From assembly GCF_001073085.1 (NCBI RefSeq), contig NZ_JVFV01000042.1, positions 62,001-126,000 of the forward strand: DNA of 64,000 nucleotides. Direction: 5' to 3'. The notes under the pieces are model-generated. The model did not search any database, was not told the origin of the DNA, and was given only the letters and a program-made list of their open reading frames with translations. Position 1 is the first letter of the stretch. Every line of letters starts with the position of its first letter. Source of the DNA: Streptococcus pseudopneumoniae. Lineage in GTDB: Bacteria > Bacillota > Bacilli > Lactobacillales > Streptococcaceae. This document shows, in pieces, positions 17,465 through 27,418 of the stretch. Position numbers and translations under genes: made by a program.

Positions 17465-18970
17465 TTAACGTACAGTGCGGATACGCATTGTGTTAGTACG
17501 AACTGCTTCACCAAGTGGCACACCTGCAACGATAACGATATCGTCACCAGATTGTACAAGACCTGCTTCAACTGCTTTACGTTCAGCAATTTCGAACATG
17601 TCATCAGTTGATGATGGAGCTTCTGTCAACATTGGGATAACACCCCAGTTCAACATCAATCCACGTTCTGTCAATTCGTCAAATGTCAATGCCAAAATAT
17701 CAGCATTTGGACGATATTTAGAGATCAAACGTGCTGTGTGACCAGTCTTAGTAAGAGTTACAACCAATTTAATGTCCATTGAGTTTGTAGCATCTTTAAC
17801 AGCTGAAGCCATAACTTCTGTCTTAGAGTTACGTTCGAAAGTATCTGAGTTCAAACGTCCGTATTCGTTAAGAAGAGTTTGTGCGTTCTTATCGATAGTT
17901 GCCATTGTACGAACAGACTCAAGTGGGTATTTACCATTTGCTGACTCACCTGAAAGCATTGTAGCATCAGTTCCATCGATAACAGCGTTAAATACGTCTG
18001 ATACTTCTGAACGAGTTGCACGTGGTTTTTCAGTCATTGTTTCAAGCATGTTTGTTGCAGTGATAACAACTTTACCAGCAGCGTTCACTTTAGTAATGAT
18101 CATTTTTTGGTAAACTGGAACCATTTCAAATGGTACTTCGATACCCATGTCACCACGAGCGATCATGATACCGTCAGCAGCTTCAATAATTTCATCCAAG
18201 TTTTCGATACCTTGTTGGTTTTCGATTTTCGCAAACAATTGAACGTGACCATTACCAGTTTCTTCACAGATTGCACGAACTTCATTCACGTCTTTTGCAG
18301 TACGTACGAATGAGATCGCGATGAAGTTGATACCTTGTTCCAAACCGAAGCGGATATCAGCGTTATCACGTTCAGCAAGAGCTGGGAAAGGAATTTTAGT
18401 GTTAGGGATGTTTACACCTTTTTGTTTAGCGATAACACCGTCATTTTCAACTTCAACGACAAATTCACGAGTTGCATCGTCTTTTTCTACAACACGAAGA
18501 CCAAGTTTACCATCGTCAACCAATACTTGACGACCAACTTCAACATCATCATAGATGTCAAGTGCTCCAGCAACGTTCAAAGCAATCACTTCACGAGTTG
18601 ATTTGATTCCTTGTTTAGTTGCAACGCGGATTTTTTCACCAGTTTTGTATGAATACTCTTTAGCTTCACCTTCGAACAATTCAGTACGGATTTCTGGTCC
18701 TTTAGTATCAAGAAGGAAACCAACTTTTTTACCTGCAAGTTTTTCTGCAAGTTTAACAGTCGCCATACGGTCACCTTGTTCTTGGTGGTCACCGTGTGAG
18801 AAGTTGAAACGGAAAGTGTTAGCTCCAGCTTCAATCAATTGAGCAATGTTTTTTGCTGATGCTTCAACATCAAGCTTTTCACCCCAATATCCGTCATCAC
18901 CAAATTTTTTACCACCACGGATTTCCACCGCAGGACCTAAAGTTGCAACGATTTTTACACGTTTATTCAT
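17465..18970 (-). CDS. pyk: Pyruvate kinase
   Basis: The 501-residue glycolytic enzyme converts phosphoenolpyruvate and ADP to pyruvate and ATP. The N terminus VKIVATLGPA, the substrate and metal loop NFSHGDH near residue 55, DTKGPEIRTE near residue 88, and the active-site block AKIENQQGIEN and MIARGDMGIEV near residues 247-277 are all present. It follows pfkA on the same strand with a 64 bp gap, so the two control points of glycolysis are probably co-transcribed. Confidence 0.97.
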   Translation of the reverse strand: MNKRVKIVATLGPAVEIRGGKKFGDDGYWGEKLDVEASAKNIAQLIEAGANTFRFNFSHGDHQEQGDRMATVKLAEKLAGKKVGFLLDTKGPEIRTELFEGEAKEYSYKTGEKIRVATKQGIKSTREVIALNVAGALDIYDDVEVGRQVLVDDGKLGLRVVEKDDATREFVVEVENDGVIAKQKGVNIPNTKIPFPALAERDNADIRFGLEQGINFIAISFVRTAKDVNEVRAICEETGNGHVQLFAKIENQQGIENLDEIIEAADGIMIARGDMGIEVPFEMVPVYQKMIITKVNAAGKVVITATNMLETMTEKPRATRSEVSDVFNAVIDGTDATMLSGESANGKYPLESVRTMATIDKNAQTLLNEYGRLNSDTFERNSKTEVMASAVKDATNSMDIKLVVTLTKTGHTARLISKYRPNADILALTFDELTERGLMLNWGVIPMLTEAPSSTDDMFEIAERKAVEAGLVQSGDDIVIVAGVPLGEAVRTNTMRIRTVR

Positions 18971-19034
18971 GATTATGAAACTCCTTTATTTTTTAGACCT
19001 TTTATGGTCATTTTACCAGATTAGTTAAAGTTGA

Positions 19035-20086
<1,052 letters not shown>

Positions 20087-20122
20087 TAATTAAAGTTAAA
20101 ATTCTTTTATTTTCATTGATTT

Positions 20123-23100
20123 TTAACGATAAATCGTTTTCATAACTATCTGACTTAAAGATTCCTGTAAACTAACATCTTTTGCAACAAAATAACTCGG
20201 TAAAAGGACATTTTTTTGTTCATTTTCGTAGCGAATGATGACTGGAATTTCTCCCTTATATTGCTCTAAAATATGATAAATTTCAGAATCGTGGTCATGA
20301 TTGGGAACTTGAATCCAAAAACGCTCACTCACTGCCTCTTTTAAATTATTTAAAACTAATTGAAGACGACCATCTCTGGCTTGCACTTTTCCATTTAGGT
20401 AATAAAAACTTCCTTCATGTAAGTGATTTTTAAATTGGCGATACTGGTCAGAAAAAACTGTGACTTCAAGCTTAGTTTTACTATCACTAACTTTCAGAAA
20501 GGCCATGTTTTCACCTTTTTTAGTTCTGATTACTCGGATAGACTGAATCTCAACGAGTACTGTAGCTGTCTGTCCTTCAAATAGTTCAGACAAACTCACA
20601 ATTGGGTACAAAGGATTCTTTGCTAAGATCAATAAAGGATGCGGACTGATACCTACTCCAAGCCACTCCTGTTCCTTACGGAACTTTTCGACTTGTGTAA
20701 AATCCTCACTCTCAAGCCAATTGTAGCTATTATCTGCAAATAAACTACCCAATTCTTCCACAAAAATAAATAAAGTAGGTAAGTTGGATAAGATTTTTTG
20801 GCGATTTTTCTCGAAACTATCGAATAAACCAATCTCGACTAGGGGAGTTAAGAGACTCAACTTCTGATAATTTTTAGGCAAGCTAGTGACAAAATCTTCG
20901 ACACTACTAAAAGGACGATTCTCTAAAATCCAATAGGCAAAATCTCGAGGCATCCCCTTGATGCTCTTAAGTCCCAAGTAAATAGTCTGGTCTGTCAATT
21001 TATCCTGATATGGGATTGTATTGATAGAGAGTGGTGTTAGTTCAAAACCCATTTCAAGGGCATCGAGAATATAATCTCCACTAGCATAATTGAGCATGAC
21101 TTGATAAAAGATTTCTGGATAATGTGTCTTAAAGTAGGCAAGTTGAAAAGCTAAAGCCGCATAAGCATAAGCATGCGATCGGTTGAAACCATAACCAGCA
21201 AATTTTTCCATGACAGCAAAAACTTCTTGAGCCTGTTCTTTGCTATGGCCATTTTCAAGTGCACCTTGGATAAAACTCTCCTCCATTCGGTGCATCTCAG
21301 CCGCATTCTTTTTCCCCATAGCACGACGTAACATATCGGCTTTCCCAAGGCTAAAACCAGCATAACGCTGTGCGACTTGCATCACCTGCTCTTGATAAAG
21401 CATGATGCCATAGGTTGGAGCTAGGATATCTTGCAAAACTGGGTCAAGCACTGTAACTTTTTCTTTGCCATGTTTTCGAGCCACAAAGTTGTCGATATAG
21501 TCACTCGCACCTGGTCGGTTCAAGGAAGTCGTCGCCACTACTTCTTCAAAATTTTGTGGTTTCACTCGTTTCAATAAGCGAATGGCCCCAGGTTGTTCAA
21601 ACTGAAAGATTCCCTTGGTCTTCCCAGCTGCAAAGAGGGCTAAAGTTTCCCTATCCTCAAGGTCAATTTCCTCAATCCTTAACTGAATTCCTTGAGTTTC
21701 AAATAAGAGCTCCTGCATTTTTTGAGCAAAAGTTAGGTTTCGTAAGCCCAAGAAATCCATTTTGAGCAAGCCATTTCCTTCAACTCCATGCGCATCATAC
21801 TGGGTAATGAGCATATCCTCACCATACTTAAGAGGAATATAGTCCGTTAGATTTTTATCACTAATCACAACACCAGCTGCGTGGATGGAAGTTTGCCGAG
21901 GATAGCCTTCAATCTTCTTAGCAATTTCAAAAGCCTTTTGGTACTCAATCTTACCTTGAATCAGTTGTCTAAATCCTAGATTTCCTTCATAGGCACTTGT
22001 TAAGGTATCTTTGAAACCAATTTTTTTTGTTATGGATGTCAACTCATACTCGGGAACACCATACCGTTTAAAAACATCTCGGATAGCCTGTTTGGCACCA
22101 AAAGTCGAGTAGGTGACTATCTGAGCAGCGTGAATACTACCATAACGGTCACGAACATAGCGGATAAATTCAGGACGATAGATATCGGGAATATCAATAT
22201 CGATATCGGGCATGGTATAACGTTCACGATTTAAAAAGCGCTCAAAGATGAGATTCTTAGCCACAGGGTCAATACCAGTGATATCTAAGGCATAGGCCAC
22301 CAGACTTCCAACTGCAGATCCACGTCCCATACCCATATAATATCCTTGAGAACGTCCGAAACGTAAGAGATCCCAGACAACCAAGAAATAGTCATCGAAT
22401 CCCATGTCATGAATCACAGATAGTTCTTCTTCCAAACGAACCTGATAAACTGAATCTAGTAAGCCTTTCTGTTCCAAGCCCTTGATAGCTCTTTCGCGCA
22501 ACTCTTCAACAGCCGGACGCTCCGGGTTGAAGCGTGGAAGCTTGAGGCTACTATCAATCTCATAAGTAGTTGCTCCAATCAGTTCAGATAGATTGTCTAA
22601 AGCTTTTGGAAACTTTTCTACAAAAAATTGTTCTAGACGGTCAGCAGGTAAAAACAAGCCTTGTTGCGATTGAACATCCACCTCTCGCAAGGTCACATTT
22701 TCCTTAATCGCCTTGAGCATTTGGAGCGTTTCTAAATCCTCAGCTTCGAAAGAATTAACACGATAAAGTGGGAGAATGGGGTAAGAAAAATTCGATTGAG
22801 GTGTATCTGGATACACTCCGATATAGTAGTCATGCCCTAGGTCCAAGGAATCAATTTCAGGATAGTAAGGAACAATGATGCAAATATCTTCAAGGTAAGG
22901 AGAAAAATCAGTCCATTCCTTTTTACCTGTCATTTTTTGACTCGAAAGTTTCATGAGATTTCGATAACCATGATTTGATAGGGCTAGAAAGCGCAGATTA
23001 AGCAGTTCTTCCTTATGATGAACGGTCACCTCAAGACCTAATAAGGGCTGGAGCCCTTGCTTTTGGCACTCTTTGATAAAATAATAAGCCCCATAGAGAT

Positions 23101-23224
23101 TATCAATATCCATGATTCCAAGTGCTGAGTAGCCGTATATTTTCCCTTGGTCAACATACTTCTGAATGGAAATCATACTCTCCATGAAACTATAAACCGT
23201 TTTTGTATCAAGTTGTGCAATCAC
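20123..23224 (-). CDS. dnaE: DNA polymerase III subunit alpha, DnaE type
   Basis: The 1033-residue replicative polymerase extends primers before hand-off to PolC in low-GC Gram-positives. It has an N-terminal PHP domain (DIDNLYGAYYF near residue 40), the catalytic aspartates in PDIDIDIPD near residue 340, the fingers and helix-hairpin-helix region around residue 690, and a C-terminal OB fold (TKTKLEVTVFSDQYRQF, near residue 925). The start is a GTG at 23224 preceded by GGGAGGTGA. An extended -10 (TGGTATAAT) lies just upstream. It is shorter than E. coli DnaE, as usual for Firmicute DnaE. Confidence 0.96.
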   Translation of the reverse strand: MIAQLDTKTVYSFMESMISIQKYVDQGKIYGYSALGIMDIDNLYGAYYFIKECQKQGLQPLLGLEVTVHHKEELLNLRFLALSNHGYRNLMKLSSQKMTGKKEWTDFSPYLEDICIIVPYYPEIDSLDLGHDYYIGVYPDTPQSNFSYPILPLYRVNSFEAEDLETLQMLKAIKENVTLREVDVQSQQGLFLPADRLEQFFVEKFPKALDNLSELIGATTYEIDSSLKLPRFNPERPAVEELRERAIKGLEQKGLLDSVYQVRLEEELSVIHDMGFDDYFLVVWDLLRFGRSQGYYMGMGRGSAVGSLVAYALDITGIDPVAKNLIFERFLNRERYTMPDIDIDIPDIYRPEFIRYVRDRYGSIHAAQIVTYSTFGAKQAIRDVFKRYGVPEYELTSITKKIGFKDTLTSAYEGNLGFRQLIQGKIEYQKAFEIAKKIEGYPRQTSIHAAGVVISDKNLTDYIPLKYGEDMLITQYDAHGVEGNGLLKMDFLGLRNLTFAQKMQELLFETQGIQLRIEEIDLEDRETLALFAAGKTKGIFQFEQPGAIRLLKRVKPQNFEEVVATTSLNRPGASDYIDNFVARKHGKEKVTVLDPVLQDILAPTYGIMLYQEQVMQVAQRYAGFSLGKADMLRRAMGKKNAAEMHRMEESFIQGALENGHSKEQAQEVFAVMEKFAGYGFNRSHAYAYAALAFQLAYFKTHYPEIFYQVMLNYASGDYILDALEMGFELTPLSINTIPYQDKLTDQTIYLGLKSIKGMPRDFAYWILENRPFSSVEDFVTSLPKNYQKLSLLTPLVEIGLFDSFEKNRQKILSNLPTLFIFVEELGSLFADNSYNWLESEDFTQVEKFRKEQEWLGVGISPHPLLILAKNPLYPIVSLSELFEGQTATVLVEIQSIRVIRTKKGENMAFLKVSDSKTKLEVTVFSDQYRQFKNHLHEGSFYYLNGKVQARDGRLQLVLNNLKEAVSERFWIQVPNHDHDSEIYHILEQYKGEIPVIIRYENEQKNVLLPSYFVAKDVSLQESLSQIVMKTIYR

Positions 23225-23299
23225 TCGCTATCACCTCCCTTTTTCTCCTTATATTATACCATTTTTAAAAATAGAAAAACAATTTCTTTCTTCCCTTGG

Positions 23300-23333
23300 A
23301 AAAAAAGAACCACAGTTGAATTAACCGTGATTC
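23300..23333 (-). terminator. Terminator after the B3/4 pseudogene
   Basis: A 10-bp minus-strand stem with G-U pairs (AATCACGGTT / AACTGTGGTT) is followed by a T tract. Confidence 0.75.
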
Positions 23334-23340
23334 CCATTCA

Positions 23341-23863
23341 TTATTCTACCTCTAGGATAGGATTTGTAGTTATCAAGTAACTAATCTTGCCACTAACACC
23401 GAAATATTTACCAATTTTAGTATGTAATTCTAGCATTGCTTCCCGAGCTCGTGATGCCTGCTCTTCATTGATAGCTTCAATGACTAAAACAGCATCTTTA
23501 GTTTCTTCTATTAACATGGTTCTTTGGGCTTCACGCCAGTTTAAACAGCGACAAATCGCATCTTGTTCTTCAAAATAAATCATTTCATCAGCTAATGCAG
23601 GAGCATCACTTTCAGTCCCTAGTGGAAGAAGGATTCATTCCTTCGTGCTCCTCCAAGAAGTCACCAACAATCTTAGCTAAATCCTCTCCCCCCACAAGGA
23701 ACTGCGTAAGAAAGTGAACGCTATTATAGATATCTACCAAATGATTTATTAGATTAAATTCTCTTCCTTGACTCACACGTTTTAATAAAGCCTCAATAGA
23801 AGAACGAGTACCTTTTTTGGTTTTAAATTTAGTGAACACCTGACGCCATTCTTTTTCTTTCAT
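23341..23863 (-). pseudogene. Broken B3/4-domain (tRNA-editing-like) gene
   Basis: Two short frames belong to one gene of the B3/4 family, related to the PheT editing domain. The 5' frame (83 codons from 23863) contains FKTKKGTRSSIEALLKRVSQ and VGGEDLAKIVGD. The middle frame reads LLGGARRNESFF, and the 3' frame reads PLGTESDAPALADE and then CRCLNWREAQRTML up to the stop at 23341. The switches need one extra base near 23660 and one near 23625, each consistent with loss of a single C from a C run. About 60 N-terminal residues of the family are missing as well, and the remnant starts just after the gloA terminator. A full product cannot be made. Confidence 0.85.
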
Positions 23864-23877
23864 TCTACTACAAATTC

Positions 23878-23905
23878 AAAAAATGAGTAGCCTACAAGCT
23901 ACTCG
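23878..23905 (-). terminator. Terminator after gloA
   Basis: The minus-strand hairpin GAGTAG / CTACTC is followed by ATTTTTTG. Confidence 0.75.
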
Positions 23906-23912
23906 ATATGAA

Positions 23913-24299
23913 CTATAATGAATTCTCACGAATCACTTCTACCTTGTATCCATCTGGATCTTTGATAAAGTAATAGTTTGGTTGAGTCCCTGGAAGTCCA
24001 TTAGGCGCTGTTACTTCATATCCTTTGTCGCTATGTTCTTTGTGAAGAGCCTCAAGGTCAGGTGTACTTAGGGCGATGTGAGCAAAACCGTCACCAACAA
24101 CATAAGGTCCGTGATCATAGTTGTAAGTCAACTCCAATTCATAATCATCACCTTCAAGTCCAAGATAAACAATAGTGAAAGCATAGTCTGGAAAGTCTCT
24201 ACGACGCAATTCCTTAAAACCAAAAGCATCTTGATAAAAAGCGATTGATTTTTCAAGATTTTCAACTCGCAAGCAAGTGTGTAGCATTTTAGAAGCCAT
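23913..24299 (-). CDS. gloA: Lactoylglutathione lyase (glyoxalase I)
   Basis: The 128-residue metalloenzyme isomerises the hemithioacetal of methylglyoxal to a lactoyl-thiol. Candidate metal ligands are the histidine in LHTCLRV near residue 7, the glutamate in YELELTYNYD near residue 56, the histidine in GFAHIAL near residue 74 and the glutamate in GYKVEVI near residue 121. The length is the normal single-module size. Glutathione or another thiol may be the co-substrate. It lies between the rplT terminator and its own. Confidence 0.93.
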   Translation of the reverse strand: MASKMLHTCLRVENLEKSIAFYQDAFGFKELRRRDFPDYAFTIVYLGLEGDDYELELTYNYDHGPYVVGDGFAHIALSTPDLEALHKEHSDKGYEVTAPNGLPGTQPNYYFIKDPDGYKVEVIRENSL

Positions 24300-24316
24300 T
24301 TTTTTCTCCCTTGTTT

Positions 24317-24349
24317 AAAAAAGACTGGGACAAACTTGCACCAGTCTTA
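24317..24349 (-). terminator. Terminator of infC-rpmI-rplT operon
   Basis: The minus-strand hairpin AAGACTGG / CCAGTCTT is followed by TTTTAAAC. Confidence 0.8.
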
Positions 24350-24356
24350 TGAATAA

Positions 24357-24716
24357 TTATTTACCAAGTTTTGCTTTAGCTGCATCTGCAAGAGCTGCGA
24401 AAGCTGCTGCATCGTTAACAGCCAAGTCAGCAAGCATTTTACGGTTAACTTCGATCTCAGCCAATTTCAAACCATGCATCAATTGTGAGTATGAAAGTCC
24501 GTTGATACGAGCTGCCGCATTGATACGTGTGATCCACAATTTACGGAAGTCACGTTTCTTTTGACGACGGTCACGGTATGCATAGTAGTAAGAGTTCATT
24601 ACTTGTTCTTTTGCAGTACGGAACAAGATGTGTTTAGCTCCATAGTAACCTTTTGCTAATTTAAGAATACGTTTACGACGTTTGCGTGATACAACGCCAC
24701 CTTTAACACGTGCCAT
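24357..24716 (-). CDS. rplT: 50S ribosomal protein L20
   Basis: The 119-residue rRNA-binding protein has a very basic N-terminal tail ([20 protein letters not shown]) and the C-terminal globular domain with the [12 protein letters not shown] segment. In Bacillus L20 represses its own operon by binding the infC leader. It is the last gene of the infC-rpmI-rplT operon. Confidence 0.98.
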   Translation of the reverse strand: MARVKGGVVSRKRRKRILKLAKGYYGAKHILFRTAKEQVMNSYYYAYRDRRQKKRDFRKLWITRINAAARINGLSYSQLMHGLKLAEIEVNRKMLADLAVNDAAAFAALADAAKAKLGK

Positions 24717-24766
24717 TTATATTTCCTCCAAATATTTCCTAGAATTGTTTACTTACAAATACGCGA

Positions 24767-24967
24767 TTATTTCAAGCGAGTAAGCATTGCTTTGATACGT
24801 TTGAAATCTCCTGAATGCACCATAGATGCTTTACGAAGATGACGACGTTGTTTTTTAGTTTTTCCGTGGAAACGGTGAGAAGTGTAAGCACGGAAACGTT
24901 TAAGTCCACCAGAACCTGTACGTTTGAAACGTTTAGCTGATGCGCGGTGTGTTTTTTGTTTTGGCAT
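24767..24967 (-). CDS. rpmI: 50S ribosomal protein L35
   Basis: The 66-residue basic protein begins [20 protein letters not shown], the classic L35 N terminus, followed by the conserved [12 protein letters not shown] block. It lies between infC and rplT with short gaps. Confidence 0.98.
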   Translation of the reverse strand: MPKQKTHRASAKRFKRTGSGGLKRFRAYTSHRFHGKTKKQRRHLRKASMVHSGDFKRIKAMLTRLK

Positions 24968-24999
24968 GATTTTTTCTCCTTTATTTAACTTTCTGACAA

Positions 25000-25521
25000 T
25001 TATTTTTTGTCAGTTGCTGGCGCCAATTGCATGAACATTTGGCGTCCATCCATTTTAGCACGTTGTTCAATGATAGCAATATCTTGAGTTGCTTCAGCGA
25101 ACTCGGCTAAAACTTTTGCACCAATCTCTTTATGGGTGATCATACGCCCCTTAAAACGAATGGATACCTTCACTTTATTTCCTTTTTCAAGGAATTTGCG
25201 AGCATTGCGAAGTTTAGTTTCGAAGTCACCCTTGTCAATAACCGGGCTCAAACGAACTTCTTTCACGGTCACAACGCTTTGTTTTTTGCGTTGTTCTTTT
25301 TGTTTCTTCTGGTACTCAAATTTGAACTTGCCGTAGTCCATAATTTTTGCAACAGGAGGTTTAGCTTGAGGTTGAATGAGAACCAAGTCCACATTAGCTT
25401 CGTCCGCAAGTGCTTGCGCTTCGCTTAGTGGTTTGATACCCAATTGCTCACCTTCAAGACCGATTAAGCGAACTTCGCGTACACGAATTTCATCATTGAT
25501 GAATAAGTCTTGCTTTGCTAT
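25000..25521 (-). CDS. infC: Translation initiation factor IF-3
   Basis: IF-3 prevents premature subunit joining and proofreads start codons. Landmarks are [14 protein letters not shown] at the N terminus, [11 protein letters not shown] in the middle, and the C-terminal domain [16 protein letters not shown] propose an ATA start at 25521, because GAGGTG lies at the ideal distance before it. An upstream in-frame TTG at 25557 sits in the T tract of the leader terminator with no ribosome-binding site, and a GTG at 25530 overlaps the Shine-Dalgarno itself. The protein would then be 173 residues. Rare start codons (AUU) at infC are known in Escherichia coli and Bacillus and allow autoregulation. 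Confidence 0.9.
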   Translation of the reverse strand: MAKQDLFINDEIRVREVRLIGLEGEQLGIKPLSEAQALADEANVDLVLIQPQAKPPVAKIMDYGKFKFEYQKKQKEQRKKQSVVTVKEVRLSPVIDKGDFETKLRNARKFLEKGNKVKVSIRFKGRMITHKEIGAKVLAEFAEATQDIAIIEQRAKMDGRQMFMQLAPATDKK

Positions 25522-25678
25522 GGTTTTCACCTCTTTTTTTAATTTAGAGAAAAACAAGAGCGGACTTGCTAACGCAAACCCGCACTACATGATTGTATTT
25601 CATTTCTGAAATTTGATCCGTAGGGGCCAGACAACGTTAGTCGCAAGGCGAGAAGTTCTCACTTCTGCTTTTCTCAAC
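25522..25678 (-). promoter_or_regulatory. infC leader, L20-type autoregulatory region
   Basis: A leader of about 157 bases precedes infC. It contains several stems and ends in a strong intrinsic terminator, so transcription is likely attenuated. This is the position of the L20-controlled leader in other Firmicutes; I did not verify the L20 binding core. Confidence 0.65.
25549..25583 (-). terminator. Attenuator terminator in the infC leader
   Basis: A 10-bp stem (GCGGGTTTGC / GCAAGTCCGC, loop GTTA) is followed by TCTTGTTTTT, about 28 bases before the proposed infC start. Confidence 0.8.
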
Positions 25679-25684
25679 TTTTAT

Positions 25685-25713
25685 ATGATATCAAGTTTTC
25701 CCCTACTTGTCAA
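25685..25713 (-). promoter_or_regulatory. infC operon promoter
   Basis: A consensus TTGACA at 25708-25713 and TATCAT at 25685-25690 are 17 bases apart, placing the transcript start near 25678. Confidence 0.8.
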
Positions 25714-25764
25714 GATTAAAACTATCTTTTTTTAATTTTTTCTAAATATTTGCCGACAATGACC

Positions 25765-27156
25765 TTACTGGTTACGAGAATAGTAAATCTCATGTGGCTT
25801 CACACGATTCCCTAGTAATTCAGAGACTGTAACAAAACTATAACCTTGTCCCTGTAAATACTCAATTACTTTGGGTAGTGAGTTAACAGATGTTTGATGG
25901 ATATCGTGCATTAAAATGATAGATCCATTGCTTACCTGGCGTTGAATTTCTGTCAAAATCGCTGCTTCATTTTTACTCTTCCAATCCAAACTATCCACAT
26001 CCCACATAATAAAGCTTAAATCAAGGCTATTGCGAATATCATCTGAGATTGCACCGTATGGCGGACGCATCAATTTAGAACTTTTTCCAAGAACTTTTGT
26101 AATAGCGTCTTCGGTATCTGTGAGCTGTTTCTTAGCATCTTCCAGTGACAGTTTTGTTAAAATTGGATGATTCCAACTATGGTTTCCAACTTCATGACCT
26201 TCAGACTGCATACGTTTAAGAATTGACTCATTACCTGCAATATTCTTTCCTTGGACAAAGAAAGTTGCTTTAATCTTGTATTTAGCCAAGATATCCAATG
26301 CCTGTGGTGTTGTATTTCCGTCCGGTCCATCATCAAAGGTAAGAGCTACTACTTTTTTATTTTTCTCAGCCTGAGCCTTCTTATAAAGCTCTGCATCCTT
26401 TTCAGTTAGATAGGAGGATTGGATAACATCAAAGAAGTCTGAAATAGGTAAAGCTATTTCTTCTACATTATTAGTTGCTTTGACTGGATATAACACCAAT
26501 TGACTATCTTTGTATGCGAACTTCCAAGATGATAAATCGCTAGCTGAAAAATCGGCTATTACTTGATCAACAAGAGTTTGTTCAAGCTTTTTATCTTGGA
26601 GCGTTGACTTGATATTCTCAAGAAATGTTTCTTTGGCTTTGCTAGCATCTGTAAAGAGCTGATCTAAAGTAAACAGGGTCCCATCTTCCTTAAGATAAAG
26701 CTGATCTAATGATGTATTTTCTAATTCTACAACAGTAGAATTACTCAAATCATAGACCTGTTTTTTCACAAGATGACTCTCCATACCCTTGATAGCAGAA
26801 GAATCTTTCTCAGAGTAGTAAAAGATCAAATCTTCCTTATCTTCTACCTTATCCGTGATATCTTTTACAATGATATCCTGAACAGGGGTAATGACCTTGT
26901 CCCCCGTCATAGGATAGTAGGTGATGATTTCTGCCTGCCCTTTACGAAAATGATCTTTCTGACTTCCTTGTGAATAGGAGTCATCTTTTTCTTTTTTCAG
27001 TGCTTCAATTTTTTGCTCAAAAGCTTGCCTCGTCAAGACTTTATAAGCAATACCTGCTCCTAATGTTAAGATTGTGAAGAATAGAAGCCCCACAATAATC
27101 CACAAATTTCTTCTCTTTCTGTCGTTTACTTTACGGCTTGTTCTTTTTTTTGTCAT
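25765..27156 (-). CDS. pgdA: Peptidoglycan N-acetylglucosamine deacetylase
   Basis: The 463-residue enzyme deacetylates GlcNAc in peptidoglycan and confers lysozyme resistance. A basic N terminus and one membrane helix (about residues 19-40) anchor it outside the cell. The NodB domain starts near residue 265, with the catalytic aspartates in TFDDGPDG, the zinc histidines in GNHSWNHP near residue 328, RPPYGA near residue 370, and LMHDIH near residue 420. The start at 27156 has no Shine-Dalgarno but lies 6 bases after an ideal -10, so the mRNA should be leaderless. Confidence 0.94.
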   Translation of the reverse strand: MTKKRTSRKVNDRKRRNLWIIVGLLFFTILTLGAGIAYKVLTRQAFEQKIEALKKEKDDSYSQGSQKDHFRKGQAEIITYYPMTGDKVITPVQDIIVKDITDKVEDKEDLIFYYSEKDSSAIKGMESHLVKKQVYDLSNSTVVELENTSLDQLYLKEDGTLFTLDQLFTDASKAKETFLENIKSTLQDKKLEQTLVDQVIADFSASDLSSWKFAYKDSQLVLYPVKATNNVEEIALPISDFFDVIQSSYLTEKDAELYKKAQAEKNKKVVALTFDDGPDGNTTPQALDILAKYKIKATFFVQGKNIAGNESILKRMQSEGHEVGNHSWNHPILTKLSLEDAKKQLTDTEDAITKVLGKSSKLMRPPYGAISDDIRNSLDLSFIMWDVDSLDWKSKNEAAILTEIQRQVSNGSIILMHDIHQTSVNSLPKVIEYLQGQGYSFVTVSELLGNRVKPHEIYYSRNQ

Positions 27157-27162
27157 AGTCTT

Positions 27163-27191
27163 ATCATATCAAATCATGCCTATAATTTCAA
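27163..27191 (-). promoter_or_regulatory. pgdA promoter (leaderless)
   Basis: TTGAAA at 27186-27191 and TATGAT at 27163-27168 (extended TGATATGAT) are 17 bases apart. The ATG begins after 6 more bases. Confidence 0.75.
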
Positions 27192-27240
27192 TGATAAATA
27201 GGAAAATGTCCATTTTTTAGAAAAAGATCGGTAAAAGAAA

Positions 27241-27410
27241 GAGGTTGGGACAAAAGATCCCTACCTCACTTTTTATTAGCAATCAAACTTTGACGCGGTA
27301 GCTGATTGGACTTTTTGTTGGTCTTTTAGACTCCAAAAACTCCTAATCATCTTCGCGGGGCTGGGACTACGAAATCGAGACTTTGTCTATCGATTTCTGT
27401 CCCACCGCCT
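27241..27410. repeat. SPRITE-like intergenic repeat, copy A
   Basis: A roughly 170-base element starts GAGGTTGGGACAAAAGATCC and ends GATTTCTGTCCCACCGCC. A second hairpin near its end pairs GAAATCGA with TCGATTTC flanked by GGGAC/GTCCC. It differs from copy C at about four positions. It lies between pgdA and ezrA, ending 9 bp from the ezrA stop codon, and could supply the 3' structure for ezrA. The SPRITE assignment is from memory. Confidence 0.75.
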
Positions 27411-27418
27411 TCACTTGA

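Noticed and set aside
25522..25557. 185-residue IF-3 starting at TTG 25557
   Set aside because: The TTG lies in the T tract of the leader terminator and has no ribosome-binding site.
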